In this document: piece after piece, positions 1 through 6,791 of the stretch
Numbering within the stretch: position 1 is the stretch's first letter
How the letters are laid out: the number at the start of each line of letters is the position of its first letter
Source: DATAFF01 sp036257595
GTDB taxonomy: Bacteria > Pseudomonadota > Alphaproteobacteria > Rhizobiales > Aestuariivirgaceae
Direction of reading: 5' to 3'
Length of the DNA: 15,585 bases
Assembly (NCBI GenBank): GCA_036257595.1
Contig: DATAFF010000104.1
Span: 1-15,585, forward strand
Translations under genes and position numbers: made by a program
The notes under the pieces: model-generated
Told to the model about the DNA's origin: nothing
The model's database searches: none
What the model saw: the letters and a program-made list of their open reading frames with translations, nothing else

Positions 1-332
1 CTTTCGTCCCAAAAAATCAAAGGGATCGGCGTCAGTTTTTCGAGATTGCGGGCGAACGCCCGTGTCGCCTGGGCGCGTGGCCCCTCGCTGCCGTCCATAT
101 TGAGGGGAAGCCCGATGACGATGCCGGCGGCACCTTCCTTCGTCGCGAGCTCGAGCAGCGCACCGGCATCGGGCTGGAAACGGGTGCGACGCAGCACTGT
201 CCGGGCGCTTGCCACCTTGCGCAGCCGGTCCGACACGGCGATGCCGATGGTGCGGCTTCCGAGATCGAGGCCGATCAAGGGCGCTACGGCGGGCAGGGTG
301 CCGGCCAATTCCTCGAGCGAAATCAAGGGCAT
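1..332 (-). CDS. ruvX: RuvX/YqgF-family Holliday junction resolvase-like protein, 3' end cut off by window edge
   Basis: About 110 N-terminal codons are present; the C-terminus lies beyond base 1. RuvX/YqgF proteins have an RNase H-like fold. They are described as putative Holliday junction resolvases and, in E. coli, as 16S rRNA 5'-end maturation nucleases. Visible family marks are GLDLGSRTIGIAVSD (residues 22-36), with the first catalytic Asp, then the central IGLPLNMDGSEGPRA block and a terminal FWDE, which in the family carries the second acidic residue. The ATG at 332 is the most upstream start possible, because the mazG stop codon lies in the same frame two codons earlier. A later start cannot be excluded, as about 20 residues precede the GLDLGS motif. 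Spacing of three bases after mazG implies co-transcription and translational coupling. Confidence 0.9.
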   Translation of the reverse strand, partial: MPLISLEELAGTLPAVAPLIGLDLGSRTIGIAVSDRLRKVASARTVLRRTRFQPDAGALLELATKEGAAGIVIGLPLNMDGSEGPRAQATRAFARNLEKLTPIPLIFWDE

Positions 333-335
333 CGA

Positions 336-1148
336 TCAGGCCCGCTCCTTGGCCTTGGCGTCGTTCCAGAGGCCGTCCATCTCGGCGAGGTCGGACTGCG
401 CCGGGGTCCGGCCGCGGGCTTCGAGCTCCTTCTCGATATGGCGGAAGCGCCGCTCGAACTTGGCATTGGCACCCCGCAAGGCGGCTTCCGGGTCGATGCC
501 GAGATGGCGGGCGAGATTGGCCATGGCGAAGAGCAGGTCGCCATATTCCTCGATGGTGTGCTGATCGGCGGCGGGGGCGCGCGCGGCGTCCCGCAGCTCC
601 TGGCACTCCTCGGCGATCTTGGTCAGCACCTCGTCGCTGGACGGCCAGTCGAAACCGACGCGGGCGGCCTTGGCCTGAAGCTTGACGGCGCGGCTGAGCG
701 CCGGCAGAGCGACCGGAACGCCGTCGAGCACGCCTTTGGGCACGCTGCCGGCTTGCGCCTGCTCCTTGGCCTTCTCGGCCTCCCAGAAGCCTTTGGGCGG
801 CGGCATGGCGCGTTCGGCTTCCGAGCCGAACACATGGGGATGGCGGCGAACCATCTTGCGGGTGATCGCCTCGACCACGTCGCCGAAACCGAAGCGGCCC
901 GATTCCTCGGCCATCTGGGCGTGGTAGACGACCTGCAGCAAGAGATCGCCGAGTTCCTGGCGCAGCTCGTCGAGGTCCTGCCGCGCGATCGCGTCGGCGA
1001 CCTCATAGGCTTCCTCGATGGTATAGGGGGCGATGGTGTCGAAGCTCTGCTGGAGGTCCCAGGGACAGCCGGTCGCCGGGTCGCGCAACTCGCGCATGAT
1101 AGCGAGCAAGGCACTGATATCGCGCGGGTTTTTGTCCTGGTTGGTCAT
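336..1148 (-). CDS. mazG: Nucleoside triphosphate pyrophosphohydrolase MazG
   Basis: This 270-residue protein has the two-domain layout of E. coli MazG, which hydrolyses NTPs and dNTPs to monophosphates and pyrophosphate and acts as a cytosolic house-cleaning enzyme. The N-terminal domain shows CPWDLQQSFDTIAPYTIEEAYEVADA with the EExxE metal-binding helix, followed by ELGDLLLQ (ExxD). The second domain repeats the pattern in EECQELRDA and EEYGDLLFAMANLARHLGIDPE. Length matches the family. The start is supported by a GGTGGA ribosome-binding sequence three bases before the ATG. It is the first gene after the hicAB pair (60-base gap) and is followed by ruvX. A separate promoter in the AT-rich gap is possible. 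It should not be confused with the unrelated MazEF toxin system, despite sitting beside a toxin-antitoxin pair. Confidence 0.96.
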   Translation of the reverse strand: MTNQDKNPRDISALLAIMRELRDPATGCPWDLQQSFDTIAPYTIEEAYEVADAIARQDLDELRQELGDLLLQVVYHAQMAEESGRFGFGDVVEAITRKMVRRHPHVFGSEAERAMPPPKGFWEAEKAKEQAQAGSVPKGVLDGVPVALPALSRAVKLQAKAARVGFDWPSSDEVLTKIAEECQELRDAARAPAADQHTIEEYGDLLFAMANLARHLGIDPEAALRGANAKFERRFRHIEKELEARGRTPAQSDLAEMDGLWNDAKAKERA

Positions 1149-1169
1149 CGGTCCACCGGCATGTCAGTG

Positions 1170-1200
1170 ATTCGCATAATGGATATTATGGAATATTCGC
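1170..1200 (-). promoter_or_regulatory. Candidate mazG promoter region with AT-rich inverted repeat
   Basis: The gap between hicB and mazG contains the AT-rich inverted repeat CATAAT-GGAT-ATTATG (1175-1190), flanked by two direct copies of ATTCGC. Read on the minus strand, CATAAT is a five-of-six match to a -10 hexamer about 40-45 bases before the mazG ATG. I see no good -35 at 17 bases, so this is a weak promoter call. The repeat could instead bind a regulator. It stands out against the GC-rich surroundings. Confidence 0.3.
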
Positions 1201-1208
1201 GTGTGGGG

Positions 1209-1634
1209 TTATCTGATGGTCTTGCCCTTCTCTTGCTCGAGCATGCGTCGAGCTGCCAGACCAAAGAAGCTGGATCGGTTCATGCCTGCTGCGCTCACGA
1301 AACGATCGACGCGCTCAAGCAGCGCCCTGGGCAAGTAGACATTCACTCGTTCTCCCGCGTGGGTGTCGGCCCAGACCAGAAGATACGCCTCTATGTTAAG
1401 TGCGCGATTTCGCTCGACCTCAGCCTTGAGTTCTTGCAAGTCGCGCGGCGTCGGCAGCTCTTGGCCGGCTTCTTCCATCGTCTCAAGGTGAAGAGAAAGA
1501 GCCTCACGCGCGTTATCTGCGGCTTCAGCGGCGGTCTCGCCAAGCGTGATGCAACCATCAAGATCAGGAAAAAACACGCCAAAGCCGCCGTCCTCGCCCT
1601 TCTCCAACACGGCCCAATATGTCATGCGTGCCAT
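1209..1634 (-). CDS. hicB: HicB-family antitoxin with C-terminal ribbon-helix-helix DNA-binding domain
   Basis: The 141-residue product begins MARMTYWAVLEKGEDGGFGVFFPDLDGC, which matches the HicB N-terminal domain: a partial RNase H-like fold with the F-P-D-x-x-G-C signature. The region around residues 108-136 (RVNVYLPRALLERVDRFVSAAGMNRSSFF) fits a ribbon-helix-helix DNA-binding domain, so this is the longer, RHH-type HicB. The family neutralises the HicA mRNA interferase by direct binding and represses the operon. It lies 21 bases after the hicA stop, the common toxin-first order. Two starts are possible, 1634 and 1625. A GGAGGG ribosome-binding sequence ends three bases before the first and twelve before the second; the first is listed, although MTYWAVLEK is the more family-like beginning. 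Confidence 0.93.
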   Translation of the reverse strand: MARMTYWAVLEKGEDGGFGVFFPDLDGCITLGETAAEAADNAREALSLHLETMEEAGQELPTPRDLQELKAEVERNRALNIEAYLLVWADTHAGERVNVYLPRALLERVDRFVSAAGMNRSSFFGLAARRMLEQEKGKTIR

Positions 1635-1655
1635 TTGCCCTCCGATGCCAAGCTG

Positions 1656-1847
1656 CTACCTGAGTATCAGGCCCGTAATCCGTTCAATAGATCGCAACAC
1701 TCCGCGAGATAGGTCTCTCGACCCATGCATTGGAACAGTCACGAGGTGCTGGCTGTCCGGGTGTTTGTAGGTGCGATGGGAACCCCTTTGACGCACTTGT
1801 ATCCATTCAGCCTGCCGCAGCAGGCGGATTAGTTCCCCGGCCTTCAT
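1656..1847 (-). CDS. hicA: HicA-family mRNA interferase toxin
   Basis: Translation from the ATG at 1847 gives 63 residues, MKAGELIRLLRQAEW..., the usual size and beginning of HicA, a double-stranded-RNA-binding-like fold that cleaves mRNA and blocks translation. The conserved block RQRGSHRTYKHP carries the catalytic His of the family, and the VPMHGSRDLSRGVLRSIERITGL tail is typical. All key residues appear intact, so the toxin is probably active. In-frame ATGs at 1856 and 1871 would add 3 or 8 residues (M-T-H or M-C-V-C-Q-M-T-H). None of the three starts has a clear Shine-Dalgarno sequence, so translation may be weak or leaderless. The gene begins about 40 bases after the MBL hydrolase stop on the same strand and is followed by hicB. 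Confidence 0.93.
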   Translation of the reverse strand: MKAGELIRLLRQAEWIQVRQRGSHRTYKHPDSQHLVTVPMHGSRDLSRGVLRSIERITGLILR

Positions 1848-1866
1848 GTGTGTCATTTGACACACA
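1847..1866. promoter_or_regulatory. Perfect 9-bp inverted repeat over the hicA start, probable HicB operator
   Basis: The arms TGTGTGTCA (1847-1855) and TGACACACA (1858-1866) are exact reverse complements separated by TT. A two-base spacer suits a dimeric DNA-binding protein better than an RNA hairpin. The repeat overlaps the possible hicA starts at 1847 and 1856. On the minus strand a TTGAAA hexamer (1877-1882) resembles a -35 element, and at 17 bases the -10 position falls inside the repeat, though its sequence (CAAATG) is a poor match. The layout fits autorepression by the ribbon-helix-helix domain of HicB. The alternating TG/CA run also continues to 1869. Confidence 0.6.
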
Positions 1867-1888
1867 CACATGTAATTTTCAAGAACTA

Positions 1889-2698
1889 CTACAGGTCAGA
1901 GGCTTGAATCTCGATGCGCAAGCCGTCATAGGCCGGCTCGATGCCGGCCGGCAGCTGCTGGCGCAGCGTCGCATAGTCGAGATCGACATGCATGTTGGTG
2001 AGGATTGCCCGCCGGGGTTTGAGCCGCTCGATCCAGTCAAGCGCCTCGGCGACGGTGAAATGACTCGGATGCGGCGTGTAGCGCAAGGCGTCGACGATCC
2101 ACAGATCGAGCCCGGCGAGCCATCGCTGGCTCTCCTCGGTGAGCCCGCTAATGTCCGGCGTATAGGCAACATCGCCAATGCGGAAGCCGATCACCTCCAT
2201 CGAGCCATGGAGCACGGTGAACGGCACCGCCTCGATCGGGCCGCCTTTGCCATCGATCGCGATGGGCTCGCCGGCGACCAGGCGGCCGAGCGTGATGATG
2301 GGCGGATATTCGGAACCCGGCGGCGCGGCAAAGCAATAGCCGAAGCGGCTGCGCAGCATCGCCGCCGTGGCGTCGTCGGCAAACGCCGCGACACGCTTTC
2401 GCATGTTGATCGCGACGACGCGCAGCTCGTCGATCCCGTGGGTGTGATCGGCATGCTCATGCGTCCAGAGAACGCCATCAAGCGCATCGACGCCGCTTGC
2501 CAGCAGCTGCACGCGGAGATCCGGCGCGGTATCGATCAGGAGCCGCGTGGGACCGTCCCTGCTGCAGCGCTCGACCAGGAGCGAGCAGCGCAGGCGCCGG
2601 TTGCGCGGCTCCTGCGGATCGCAGGCGCCCCAATTGTTGCCGATCCGCGGCACGCCTCCCGACGATCCGCAGCCCAGGATGGTCATGCGAAGGCTCAC
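1889..2698 (-). CDS. MBL-fold metallo-hydrolase (PhnP-like)
   Basis: This 269-residue cytosolic metallo-beta-lactamase-fold hydrolase begins MSLRMTILGCGSSGGVPRIGNNWGACDP, the glycine-rich start seen in PhnP-like phosphodiesterases. Its metal motif is intact: HEHADH at residues 80-85, and further His residues in TVLHGSMEVIGFR and the TNMHVDLDY block near the C-terminus. PhnP cleaves phosphoribosyl cyclic phosphate, but no phn genes are nearby, so the substrate here is unknown. A phosphodiesterase role is a family inference. The GTG start at 2698 overlaps the tatD stop by four bases (GTGA) and has AGGAAGG three bases upstream; an ATG at 2686 would shorten it by four residues. Its place after tatD is typical of rhizobial genomes as I recall them. 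Confidence 0.88.
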   Translation of the reverse strand: MSLRMTILGCGSSGGVPRIGNNWGACDPQEPRNRRLRCSLLVERCSRDGPTRLLIDTAPDLRVQLLASGVDALDGVLWTHEHADHTHGIDELRVVAINMRKRVAAFADDATAAMLRSRFGYCFAAPPGSEYPPIITLGRLVAGEPIAIDGKGGPIEAVPFTVLHGSMEVIGFRIGDVAYTPDISGLTEESQRWLAGLDLWIVDALRYTPHPSHFTVAEALDWIERLKPRRAILTNMHVDLDYATLRQQLPAGIEPAYDGLRIEIQASDL

Positions 2699-3507
2699 GA
2701 ACCTTCCTCATAGGCCGGCGGACGTTTAACCTTCCCGAAGAGCCTGAAGAAGTTTTCCGATGTCTGGCGCGCCATCTCCTCGACGCTCACACCCTTGACG
2801 AGCGCCAGGCGCTCGAGCGTGTGGACGACATGGGCCGGCTCGTTCGGCTTGCCGCGATATGGCACCGGCGCGAGATAGGGAGCGTCGGTCTCGACCAGCA
2901 GCCGGTCGAGCGCCACGCGGCGCGCCACCTCGCGGATCTCGTCGGCTCCCTTGAAGGTGATCATGCCGGAGAACGACACATAAGCGCCGATCGCCAGGCC
3001 GCGCTCGGCAAGGATCGGACGGGAGGAGTAGCAATGGAGGAGGGGCGTGTAAGCCCCCTGCTCTCTTTCGCTCTCCAGCACCGCAATCGTATCCTCCTCG
3101 GCGTCCCTGCTGTGGACCACCAGCGGCAGGCCGGTCAGGCGCGCGGCGGCGACCTGGGTCCTGAACACCGCCTGCTGCACATCGCGCGGCGCAAAATCAT
3201 AGTGATAGTCCAAGCCTGCTTCGCCGATCGCCACCACCTTGGGATGGGATGCCAGGCCAACATAGTCATCGAGAGCGACATCGGCCTCCTCGGCAGCGTT
3301 GTGCGGGTGGGTGCCGACCGTGCACCACACCTCGTCGTGAGCCTCGGCCAGCATCCGCGTCGCGGCGAACTGCCTGACGCGCGTGCCGATGGTCACGACA
3401 AGCCTGACACCGTGGTCGCGGGCGCGCGCCAGCACCTCCGGCAGTCGTTCACGCAGGCCCTCAAAATCGAGATGGCAATGGCTGTCGACGACCAGCGGCA
3501 TGTCCAT
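2695..3507 (-). CDS. tatD: TatD-family metal-dependent hydrolase (DNase)
   Basis: The 270-residue product is a complete TatD-family TIM-barrel hydrolase. TatD enzymes are metal-dependent nucleases linked to DNA repair and degradation; despite the name, they are not part of the Tat translocase. Metal ligands are visible in order: DSHCHLDF (residues 8-15), EAGLDYHYDFAP with the bridging Glu, PLVVHSRDAEED, LHCYSS, and the C-terminal VETDAPYLAP, followed by the family hallmark NEPAHVVHTLERLA. Its ATG lies 11 bases after the metG stop, and its TGA overlaps the GTG start of the MBL gene, so it belongs to the same transcript. An in-frame ATG two codons later (3501) is an alternative start. Confidence 0.95.
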   Translation of the reverse strand: MDMPLVVDSHCHLDFEGLRERLPEVLARARDHGVRLVVTIGTRVRQFAATRMLAEAHDEVWCTVGTHPHNAAEEADVALDDYVGLASHPKVVAIGEAGLDYHYDFAPRDVQQAVFRTQVAAARLTGLPLVVHSRDAEEDTIAVLESEREQGAYTPLLHCYSSRPILAERGLAIGAYVSFSGMITFKGADEIREVARRVALDRLLVETDAPYLAPVPYRGKPNEPAHVVHTLERLALVKGVSVEEMARQTSENFFRLFGKVKRPPAYEEGS

Positions 3508-3518
3508 GGCCGAGCCGC

Positions 3519-5084
3519 TCAGCTGCCCGCCGTCCCGGCCGCCGCAGACTCCTCCTCGAGCCCGGGCAGCCGTGGGAAGATCGCCCGCGGCTCCGGCAGC
3601 TCGACATTGGATTCGAGCCTTGTCGCGAGATCGGCGAAGCGCCGCCGGTCACGCGGCACGGCCAGGAGATCGAGCAGCTTGCCGGCGCTTTGCGGCATAT
3701 AGGGCTGAACCAGGATGCCGACCTGCCGCAGAACCTCGGCGGTGATGTAAAGCACCGTTGCCATGCGCGCCGGATCGCTGCGCCGCAAGGCCCATGGCTC
3801 CTGGGCGGCGAAAAAGCGATTGGCATCCGCCACCACTTTCCAGATGGCGTCGAGGGCGCGGTTGATCGCCTGCACCTCATGCTGGTCGCGCGCCTCCTCG
3901 AGCAGCGCATCGGCCGCCGCGAGGAGTTCGCGATCGGCATTGGTCAGCGCGCCGGGCTCCGGCACCCGACCAGCGCAGTTCCTGGCGATCATCGACAAGG
4001 AACGCTGGGCGAGATTGCCGAGGTCATTGGCCAGGTCGGCATTGACGCGGTTGATGATGGCCTCGTGATTGTAATTGCCATCGTGGCCGAACGGGACCTC
4101 GCGCAGGAAGAAATAGCGCAGCTGGTCGACGCCGTAGCGGGCCACGAGCTCGTCGGGCGAGATGACGTTGCCGACCGACTTCGACATCTTCTCGCCCCTG
4201 TTGAACAGGAAGCCGTGAGCGAACACCCGCTTCGGCACGGGAAGGCCGGCCGACATCAGGAACGCCGGCCAGTAGACCGTATGGAAGCGCACGATATCCT
4301 TGCCGATGACATGAAGGTCGGCGGGCCAGAATCGGTTCAGCGGGCTCAGGTCCGGCCAACCGGTGGCCGACAGGTAATTGGTCAGGGCATCGACCCAGAC
4401 ATACATGATGTGGCCCGGCGCTCCCGGCACCGGGATGCCCCAGTCGAATGTCGTGCGCGACACCGAGAGATCCTGAAGGCCGCCCCTCACGAAGCTCATG
4501 ATCTCGTTGCGCCGCTCCGGCGGGCTGATGAACTCCGGATGCGCCTCATAATGGGCGAGCAGGCGCGACTGATAGGAGGCGAGGCGGAAGAAATAGCTCT
4601 CCTCCTCAACCCATTCGACCGGCGTTCCGGTCTTGATCGCAACCCGCCGCCCGTCACGTTCCTCGATCTCGTCTTCGCCGAAATAGGCCTCGTCGCGGAC
4701 GGAGTACCAGCCGGCGTATTTGTCGAGATAGATGTCGCCGGCCGCGACCATGCGCTGCCACAGCGCCTCGACCGTCCTGCGATGGCGCGCCTCGGTCGTG
4801 CGGATGAAATCGTCCATCGAGCAATCGAGGAGCTCGACCATGCGCTCGAACTTGGGGGTCATCCGTTCCACCAGCTCCCGCGGCGTCACGCCCTCCCTGG
4901 CAGCGGTCTGCTGCATTTTGAGGCCGTGCTCGTCGGTACCTGTCAGAAAAAAGACGTCATAGCCGTCCAGCCGCTTGAAGCGCGCCAGCGAATCCGCTGC
5001 CAATGCCTCATAGGCGTGACCGATATGGGGATCCCCATTGGGGTAGGAGATCGCCGTGGTGAGATAGTACGTCTTCTTCGTCAT
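3519..5084 (-). CDS. metG: Methionine--tRNA ligase
   Basis: The protein charges tRNA(Met) with methionine in the cytosol. It has 521 residues and the class I synthetase layout. The HIGH motif is HIGH at residues 20-23, within YPNGDPHIGHAYEAL. The connective region has WYSVRDEAYFGEDEI, with no zinc-binding cysteine pairs, which marks the zinc-free subtype usual in alphaproteobacteria. The second ATP motif is KMSKS at 299-303. The anticodon-binding helical domain follows, with NRALDAIWKVVADANRFFAAQEPW. It lacks the extra C-terminal tRNA-binding domain of E. coli MetG, consistent with its shorter length. The ATG overlaps the holB stop by four bases (ATGA), indicating translational coupling. Confidence 0.97.
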   Translation of the reverse strand: MTKKTYYLTTAISYPNGDPHIGHAYEALAADSLARFKRLDGYDVFFLTGTDEHGLKMQQTAAREGVTPRELVERMTPKFERMVELLDCSMDDFIRTTEARHRRTVEALWQRMVAAGDIYLDKYAGWYSVRDEAYFGEDEIEERDGRRVAIKTGTPVEWVEEESYFFRLASYQSRLLAHYEAHPEFISPPERRNEIMSFVRGGLQDLSVSRTTFDWGIPVPGAPGHIMYVWVDALTNYLSATGWPDLSPLNRFWPADLHVIGKDIVRFHTVYWPAFLMSAGLPVPKRVFAHGFLFNRGEKMSKSVGNVISPDELVARYGVDQLRYFFLREVPFGHDGNYNHEAIINRVNADLANDLGNLAQRSLSMIARNCAGRVPEPGALTNADRELLAAADALLEEARDQHEVQAINRALDAIWKVVADANRFFAAQEPWALRRSDPARMATVLYITAEVLRQVGILVQPYMPQSAGKLLDLLAVPRDRRRFADLATRLESNVELPEPRAIFPRLPGLEEESAAAGTAGS

Positions 5085-6142
5085 GATGCGGTCGGGCGTG
5101 GTCCAGCCGCCTGCTCCACTGCCCGGAACGCTTCCAGGATGGTTTGGCGGCGGTCGAGGTTTAGGGCATTCGTCCGGTGAAGGGAACCAGTGATCTCCTC
5201 ATGGGCCGCGGCGAAAGCCGGGGCGCTGTCCGCGCCGGCGAGCGCCAGAGCGCGGGCATGGGCGGTAAGCCAGTCGGTTAGGAGCCAGCAGAACATATCC
5301 CAGCCTTCATCGCCCTCGTTGCCGCGGCCCGACACGGCGGCGGCGATCTCGAGCGCATCCTTGCGGTTGAAGGGCGGGCCGGCGGCGAACAGCTTGCGGA
5401 AACGGCTGAAATGGCCGGTCACATGAGCGTTCAGCAATTCCAGCGCCCGACCGGGGGAGCCGTGGGACAGCTCGGCGGCCTGCCTGGTGAGCTCGGCATC
5501 GCCCGGCTCCCCGACGATCTCGCCCAGCACGCGCTCCACGCTCGCGGTGTCGAGCGGCGAAAGATCGAGCCGGATGCAGCGCGACCGGATCGTCGGCAGG
5601 AGATTTCCGGGGGCATGGCTGACGATGAGGAAAATGGCGCGCGGCGGCGGCTCCTCGAGGATCTTCAGGAGGGCATTGGCCGACGTCTTGTTGAGGTTGT
5701 CGGCGGCATCCACGATGACCACCCGATAGCCGCCGAGGCCTGCCGTCAGGGCGAAAAACGCACTGGGCACCCGGGCATCGTCGGCGGCGATCTCGCGCTT
5801 GATGCGCTTCGTCCTGTCGTCGAAACGCGGCTCGACCACCGCCAGGTCGGGATGGCTGCGGGCGGCGACCAGGCGGGCCACCATGTCGGTCTCGGGAATT
5901 TCGAGGCTCTCGGGTTGCGCTGCCGCGGCCGGATCGGGGTGACGGAGCAGGAAGCGCGCGACCCGATAGGCAAAGGTGGCCTTGCCGATGCCTTGAGGCC
6001 CGGCGATCAGGAAGGCGTGGTGAAGGCGACCGGCCGACCATGCGTCGATGATGCGCCGCTCGGCCCGCTCATGGCCGTAGAGCACGGCCCGCCGCCGCGG
6101 ATGGATGACGGATTCCCGCGGGTCGTCCGTTTCGTCGGTCAT
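5081..6142 (-). CDS. holB: DNA polymerase III subunit delta' (clamp loader)
   Basis: This 353-residue AAA+ protein is the delta' subunit of the clamp loader, which helps place the beta sliding clamp on DNA. Visible elements are the P-loop GPQGIGK (residues 48-54), the Walker B-like VVIVDAADNL (141-150) followed by ALLKILEEPPP, and the SRC motif at 187-189. The four-cysteine zinc module of E. coli delta' between Walker A and B is missing: the only cysteines are in SRC and near residue 285. The P-loop is nearly canonical, whereas the E. coli subunit does not bind ATP, so ATP binding here is possible but unproven. Its ATG overlaps the tmk stop (ATGA), and its TGA overlaps the metG start. Confidence 0.93.
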   Translation of the reverse strand: MTDETDDPRESVIHPRRRAVLYGHERAERRIIDAWSAGRLHHAFLIAGPQGIGKATFAYRVARFLLRHPDPAAAAQPESLEIPETDMVARLVAARSHPDLAVVEPRFDDRTKRIKREIAADDARVPSAFFALTAGLGGYRVVIVDAADNLNKTSANALLKILEEPPPRAIFLIVSHAPGNLLPTIRSRCIRLDLSPLDTASVERVLGEIVGEPGDAELTRQAAELSHGSPGRALELLNAHVTGHFSRFRKLFAAGPPFNRKDALEIAAAVSGRGNEGDEGWDMFCWLLTDWLTAHARALALAGADSAPAFAAAHEEITGSLHRTNALNLDRRQTILEAFRAVEQAAGPRPTAS

Positions 6143-6783
6143 GTCCGGTAAAGCCGGTCGCCAAGCCGCGACTCGACCTTGGCGAGAATGCCGGCGAAGA
6201 CCTCTTCCTTGTCCCGGTTGGTATCGAAGACAGCACAGCGCTCCGGCTCATTGGCTGCAATTGCCAGGAAACCGGCCCGCAACGCCTCATGGAAGGCCAG
6301 GTCGCGACTCTCGAAACGATCCGGCTCACCCTGGCGGGCGTGGGCACGGGCGAGGCCGATTTCCGCAGGCACGTCGAGGATCAATGTGAGATCGGGGCGG
6401 GTCTGTGCCACCACGGCATCCTCGAGCGCTGCAATGAGCCGCGCATCGACGCCGCCGACCACGCCTTGATAGACGCGGGTCGAGTCCATGAAGCGGTCCG
6501 AAATGACGACCGAGCCGGCAGCGAGGGCCGGGCGGATCACCTTCTTCAAATGCTCGAGCCGCTGGGCATTGTTGAGCAGGGCCTCCGACAGCGGCGTGAA
6601 GCGCCGCTGATCGCCGGTGACCAGGAGCGACCGGATCGCTTCACCCTCGGGCGTGCCGCCGGGCTCGCGTGTCAAGACGACGCGCCGGCCGTGCGCCTCG
6701 AGATGATGCGCCAGACGCGCTGAGTGGGTGCTCTTGCCGCCCCCCTCCCCGCCTTCCAGTGTGATGAAAATCCCATGCGGCAT
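6139..6783 (-). CDS. tmk: Thymidylate kinase (dTMP kinase)
   Basis: The enzyme phosphorylates dTMP to dTDP in the dTTP pathway. From the ATG at 6783 it has 214 residues, the normal length. Motifs are the P-loop EGGEGGGKST (10-19), REPGG (39-43), which positions the nucleotide, and the DRX motif DRF (96-98), followed by DSTRVYQG. The lid region contains RQGEPDRFE. An upstream in-frame start at 6840 would add 19 residues with no family similarity and would overlap the carboxypeptidase gene by 49 bases, so it was rejected. The chosen ATG follows the carboxypeptidase stop by eight bases and has only a weak Shine-Dalgarno sequence, which suggests coupling. The stop overlaps the holB start, pairing dTTP supply with replication. 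Confidence 0.95.
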   Translation of the reverse strand: MPHGIFITLEGGEGGGKSTHSARLAHHLEAHGRRVVLTREPGGTPEGEAIRSLLVTGDQRRFTPLSEALLNNAQRLEHLKKVIRPALAAGSVVISDRFMDSTRVYQGVVGGVDARLIAALEDAVVAQTRPDLTLILDVPAEIGLARAHARQGEPDRFESRDLAFHEALRAGFLAIAANEPERCAVFDTNRDKEEVFAGILAKVESRLGDRLYRT

Positions 6784-6791
6784 CGCCGGAT

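Noticed and set aside
438..1712. Plus-strand open frame of 424 codons across mazG, hicB and part of hicA
   Set aside because: It runs antisense to three recognisable genes and shows no domain; the absence of stops comes from GC-rich codon usage.
2497..3702. Plus-strand open frame of 401 codons opposite the MBL, tatD and metG genes
   Set aside because: Antisense shadow crossing three gene boundaries; no domain recognised.
3690..5180. Plus-strand open frame of 496 codons opposite metG
   Set aside because: Antisense shadow of methionyl-tRNA synthetase; low-complexity Arg/His/Asp-rich translation.
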